Source: Azoarcus sp. DD4
Lineage (GTDB): Bacteria > Pseudomonadota > Gammaproteobacteria > Burkholderiales > Rhodocyclaceae
Length of the DNA stretch: 64,000 nucleotides
Direction: 5' to 3'
Assembly (NCBI RefSeq): GCF_006496635.1
Contig: NZ_CP022958.1
Location: 3,844,001 to 3,908,000, forward strand
Position numbers and translations under genes: made by a program. The notes below the pieces were generated by a model that made no database searches, had not been told where the DNA came from, and saw only the letters and a list, made by a program, of their open reading frames with translations. This document shows, one piece after another, positions 62,660 to 64,000 of the stretch; positions within the stretch are counted from its first letter, which is position 1; every line of letters starts with the position of its first letter.

Positions 62660-64000
62660 CTAGCGCGGCATCATCCGCACCTGGCCCATCTCGGCGAGCG
62701 GGCGCGGCATGCCGACGTGATAGCCCTGGGCGTAGTCGATGCCGATCTCGCTCAGGGCCTGCAGGATGGCCTCGTCCTCGACGAACTCGGCCACCGTCGC
62801 CAGCCCCATGGTGTGGCCGATGGTGTTGATCGCCTCCACCATCGCCCGGTCGGCCGGGTCGCGCGCAATGTCGCGGATGAAGCTGCCGTCTATCTTCAGG
62901 TAATCCACCGGCAGCGTCTTCAGGTAGGTGAAGGACGATAGCCCGCTGCCGAAGTCGTCGAGCGCGAAGGCGCAGCCCAGCCGCTTCACTTCGCCGATGA
63001 AGCTCACCACCCGCGACAGGTTGGCCACAGCCGAGCTTTCGGTGATTTCGAAGCAGATCGAACCGGCCGGCAAGGCAGCCTGTTCCAGCCGGGCGCAGAT
63101 CTCGGCCAGCAGGCGGTCATCGTTGAGCGTGGTGCCCGACAGGTTGATGCACCAGGTGCCCTCCACCCGCCCGCGCTGGCGGTAGGTATCGCCGACCCAG
63201 GCCATCACGTTGCGGAACACCCACTCGTCGATGCGCGGCATCAGGTTGTAGCGTTCGGCCGCCGGGATGAAGCTGCCGGGGCTGATCATGCGGCCGTCCT
63301 CCTCGAGGCGGACGAGGATCTCGTAGTGGATGTCGCGCCCCGCCACCAGCGGCACGATGGGCTGGGCATAAAGGCGCAGGCGGTCGCTATCGAGCGCGTC
63401 GTGCAGCCGCGCCACCCACTGCATCTGGCCGTGGCGCTCCATCAGCTGGTCGTCGTCCGGACGATAGACGTGCACCCGGTTGCGGCCGCCTTCCTTGGCG
63501 GCATAGCAGGCGGTATCGGCAGCCGACAGCAGGCGCCCCATGTGCTGGTCGGCCTCGGTCACCGGCACCAGGCCGATGCTGACGCCGATGGAAAAACCCT
63601 TGCCCTCCCAGGCGAAGCGGAAGTCGCGGATCGCCTCGCGGAAGCCCTCCGCCATATCCAGCGCCTTCTCCACCGGGCAGTTGAAGAAGATGACGCCGAA
63701 CTCGTCGCCGCCGAGCCGCGCCAGCAGGTCGGCCGCCCGCATGCGACCGCGCAGCAGCGCGGTGACCTGACGCAGCAGCTCGTCGCCGGCCACGTGACCG
63801 CAGGTGTCGTTCACCACCTTGAACTGGTCGAGATCGAGGTAGCACAGCACATGCGTAGCGCCGCGCGCCGGCGGCCGGTTGATCAGGTCGGCCAGGCGGC
63901 GCTCGAACTCGCGCCGGTTGGGGATGCCGGTAAGCGCATCCTGACTGGCCTGGCGGGTGAGTTCGCGGGTGAGGTTGAGGGTGACGGTGACGTCGTGGAA
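62660..64000 (-). CDS. GGDEF-EAL cyclic-di-GMP protein, 5' end outside window
   Basis: At least 446 residues of a dual-domain c-di-GMP protein; the N-terminus, probably a sensory domain, lies beyond base 64000. The GGDEF domain begins QDALTGIPNRREFERRL and keeps RLGGDEFGVIF. The EAL domain has YEILVRL in place of EAL, NLSGTTLNDDRL, FEITESSAV, DDFGSGLSSFTYLK, DYLKIDGSFI and the terminal DYAQGYHVGMPRPL, so most metal-binding and catalytic residues of a phosphodiesterase are present. Either or both activities are possible. Confidence 0.92.
   Translation of the reverse strand, partial: FHDVTVTLNLTRELTRQASQDALTGIPNRREFERRLADLINRPPARGATHVLCYLDLDQFKVVNDTCGHVAGDELLRQVTALLRGRMRAADLLARLGGDEFGVIFFNCPVEKALDMAEGFREAIRDFRFAWEGKGFSIGVSIGLVPVTEADQHMGRLLSAADTACYAAKEGGRNRVHVYRPDDDQLMERHGQMQWVARLHDALDSDRLRLYAQPIVPLVAGRDIHYEILVRLEEDGRMISPGSFIPAAERYNLMPRIDEWVFRNVMAWVGDTYRQRGRVEGTWCINLSGTTLNDDRLLAEICARLEQAALPAGSICFEITESSAVANLSRVVSFIGEVKRLGCAFALDDFGSGLSSFTYLKTLPVDYLKIDGSFIRDIARDPADRAMVEAINTIGHTMGLATVAEFVEDEAILQALSEIGIDYAQGYHVGMPRPLAEMGQVRMMPR

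Overview
The window is high-GC, densely coded DNA from a betaproteobacterium. Gene content and order (prk-tkt-gap-pgk-pyk-fba next to argA and rsmE, a MoxR/DUF58/VWA operon, paired YceI proteins with cytochrome b561, a single-cysteine DksA) suggest Rhodocyclales, in the Azoarcus/Thauera/Aromatoleum neighbourhood. That placement is inferred from the look of the proteins, not from a search. No rRNA, tRNA, CRISPR array, transposase, integrase or phage gene is visible. It reads as ordinary chromosome with one accessory-type block, the siderophore region.

Layout. 1-4.5 kb: argA (cut by the left edge), a two-domain PPK2 polyphosphate:AMP phosphotransferase, rsmE, an inositol-monophosphatase-family enzyme and a small unknown gene. 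4.5-15.7 kb: central carbon block on the + strand (prk, tkt, gap, a lipoprotein, pgk, a TPMT-type methyltransferase, pyk, fba), with two unknown genes and a gamma-glutamylcyclotransferase-like gene. 15.7-23 kb: an MHS-family transporter, a secreted glycerophosphodiester phosphodiesterase, an aldehyde dehydrogenase, a zinc-less DksA, a trypsin-like protease and an ECF sigma/anti-sigma pair.

22.7-41.1 kb: a complete catecholate siderophore locus. The uptake operon (minus strand) is TonB receptor, binding protein, permease, ATPase, DUF2218. A divergent AraC/PchR-type activator lies beside it. The biosynthesis operon (minus strand) is entC-entE-entB-esterase-entF-entA-phosphopantetheinyl transferase, preceded by an MFS exporter. 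Three Fur-box-like sites sit at the three promoter regions. A 33-bp element repeated at 28372-28404 and 41067-41099 looks like the binding site of the AraC regulator. The adenylation-domain pocket of EntF reads D-A-E-D-I-G-S-V-I-K, not the serine code, so the product is probably a dihydroxybenzoyl conjugate of a basic amino acid (azotochelin/myxochelin-like) rather than enterobactin. This is the most interesting prediction in the window.

41.4-49 kb: a carboxylesterase; a protease-MoxR-DUF58-VWA operon with a second VWA paralogue divergent from it; and dctA with a structured leader. 49-64 kb: two LysR regulators beside a YdhR-like gene and a DODA-type dioxygenase, a diguanylate cyclase, cytochrome b561 with two YceI proteins, a DUF3422 protein, purC, an MFS permease, a DUF2189 membrane protein, oligopeptidase A (prlC), a DUF4124/glutaredoxin protein, and the 3' part of a GGDEF-EAL protein cut by the right edge.

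Starts were chosen by Shine-Dalgarno match, operon overlaps and homology to the expected N-terminus. All functions are read from motifs by eye.
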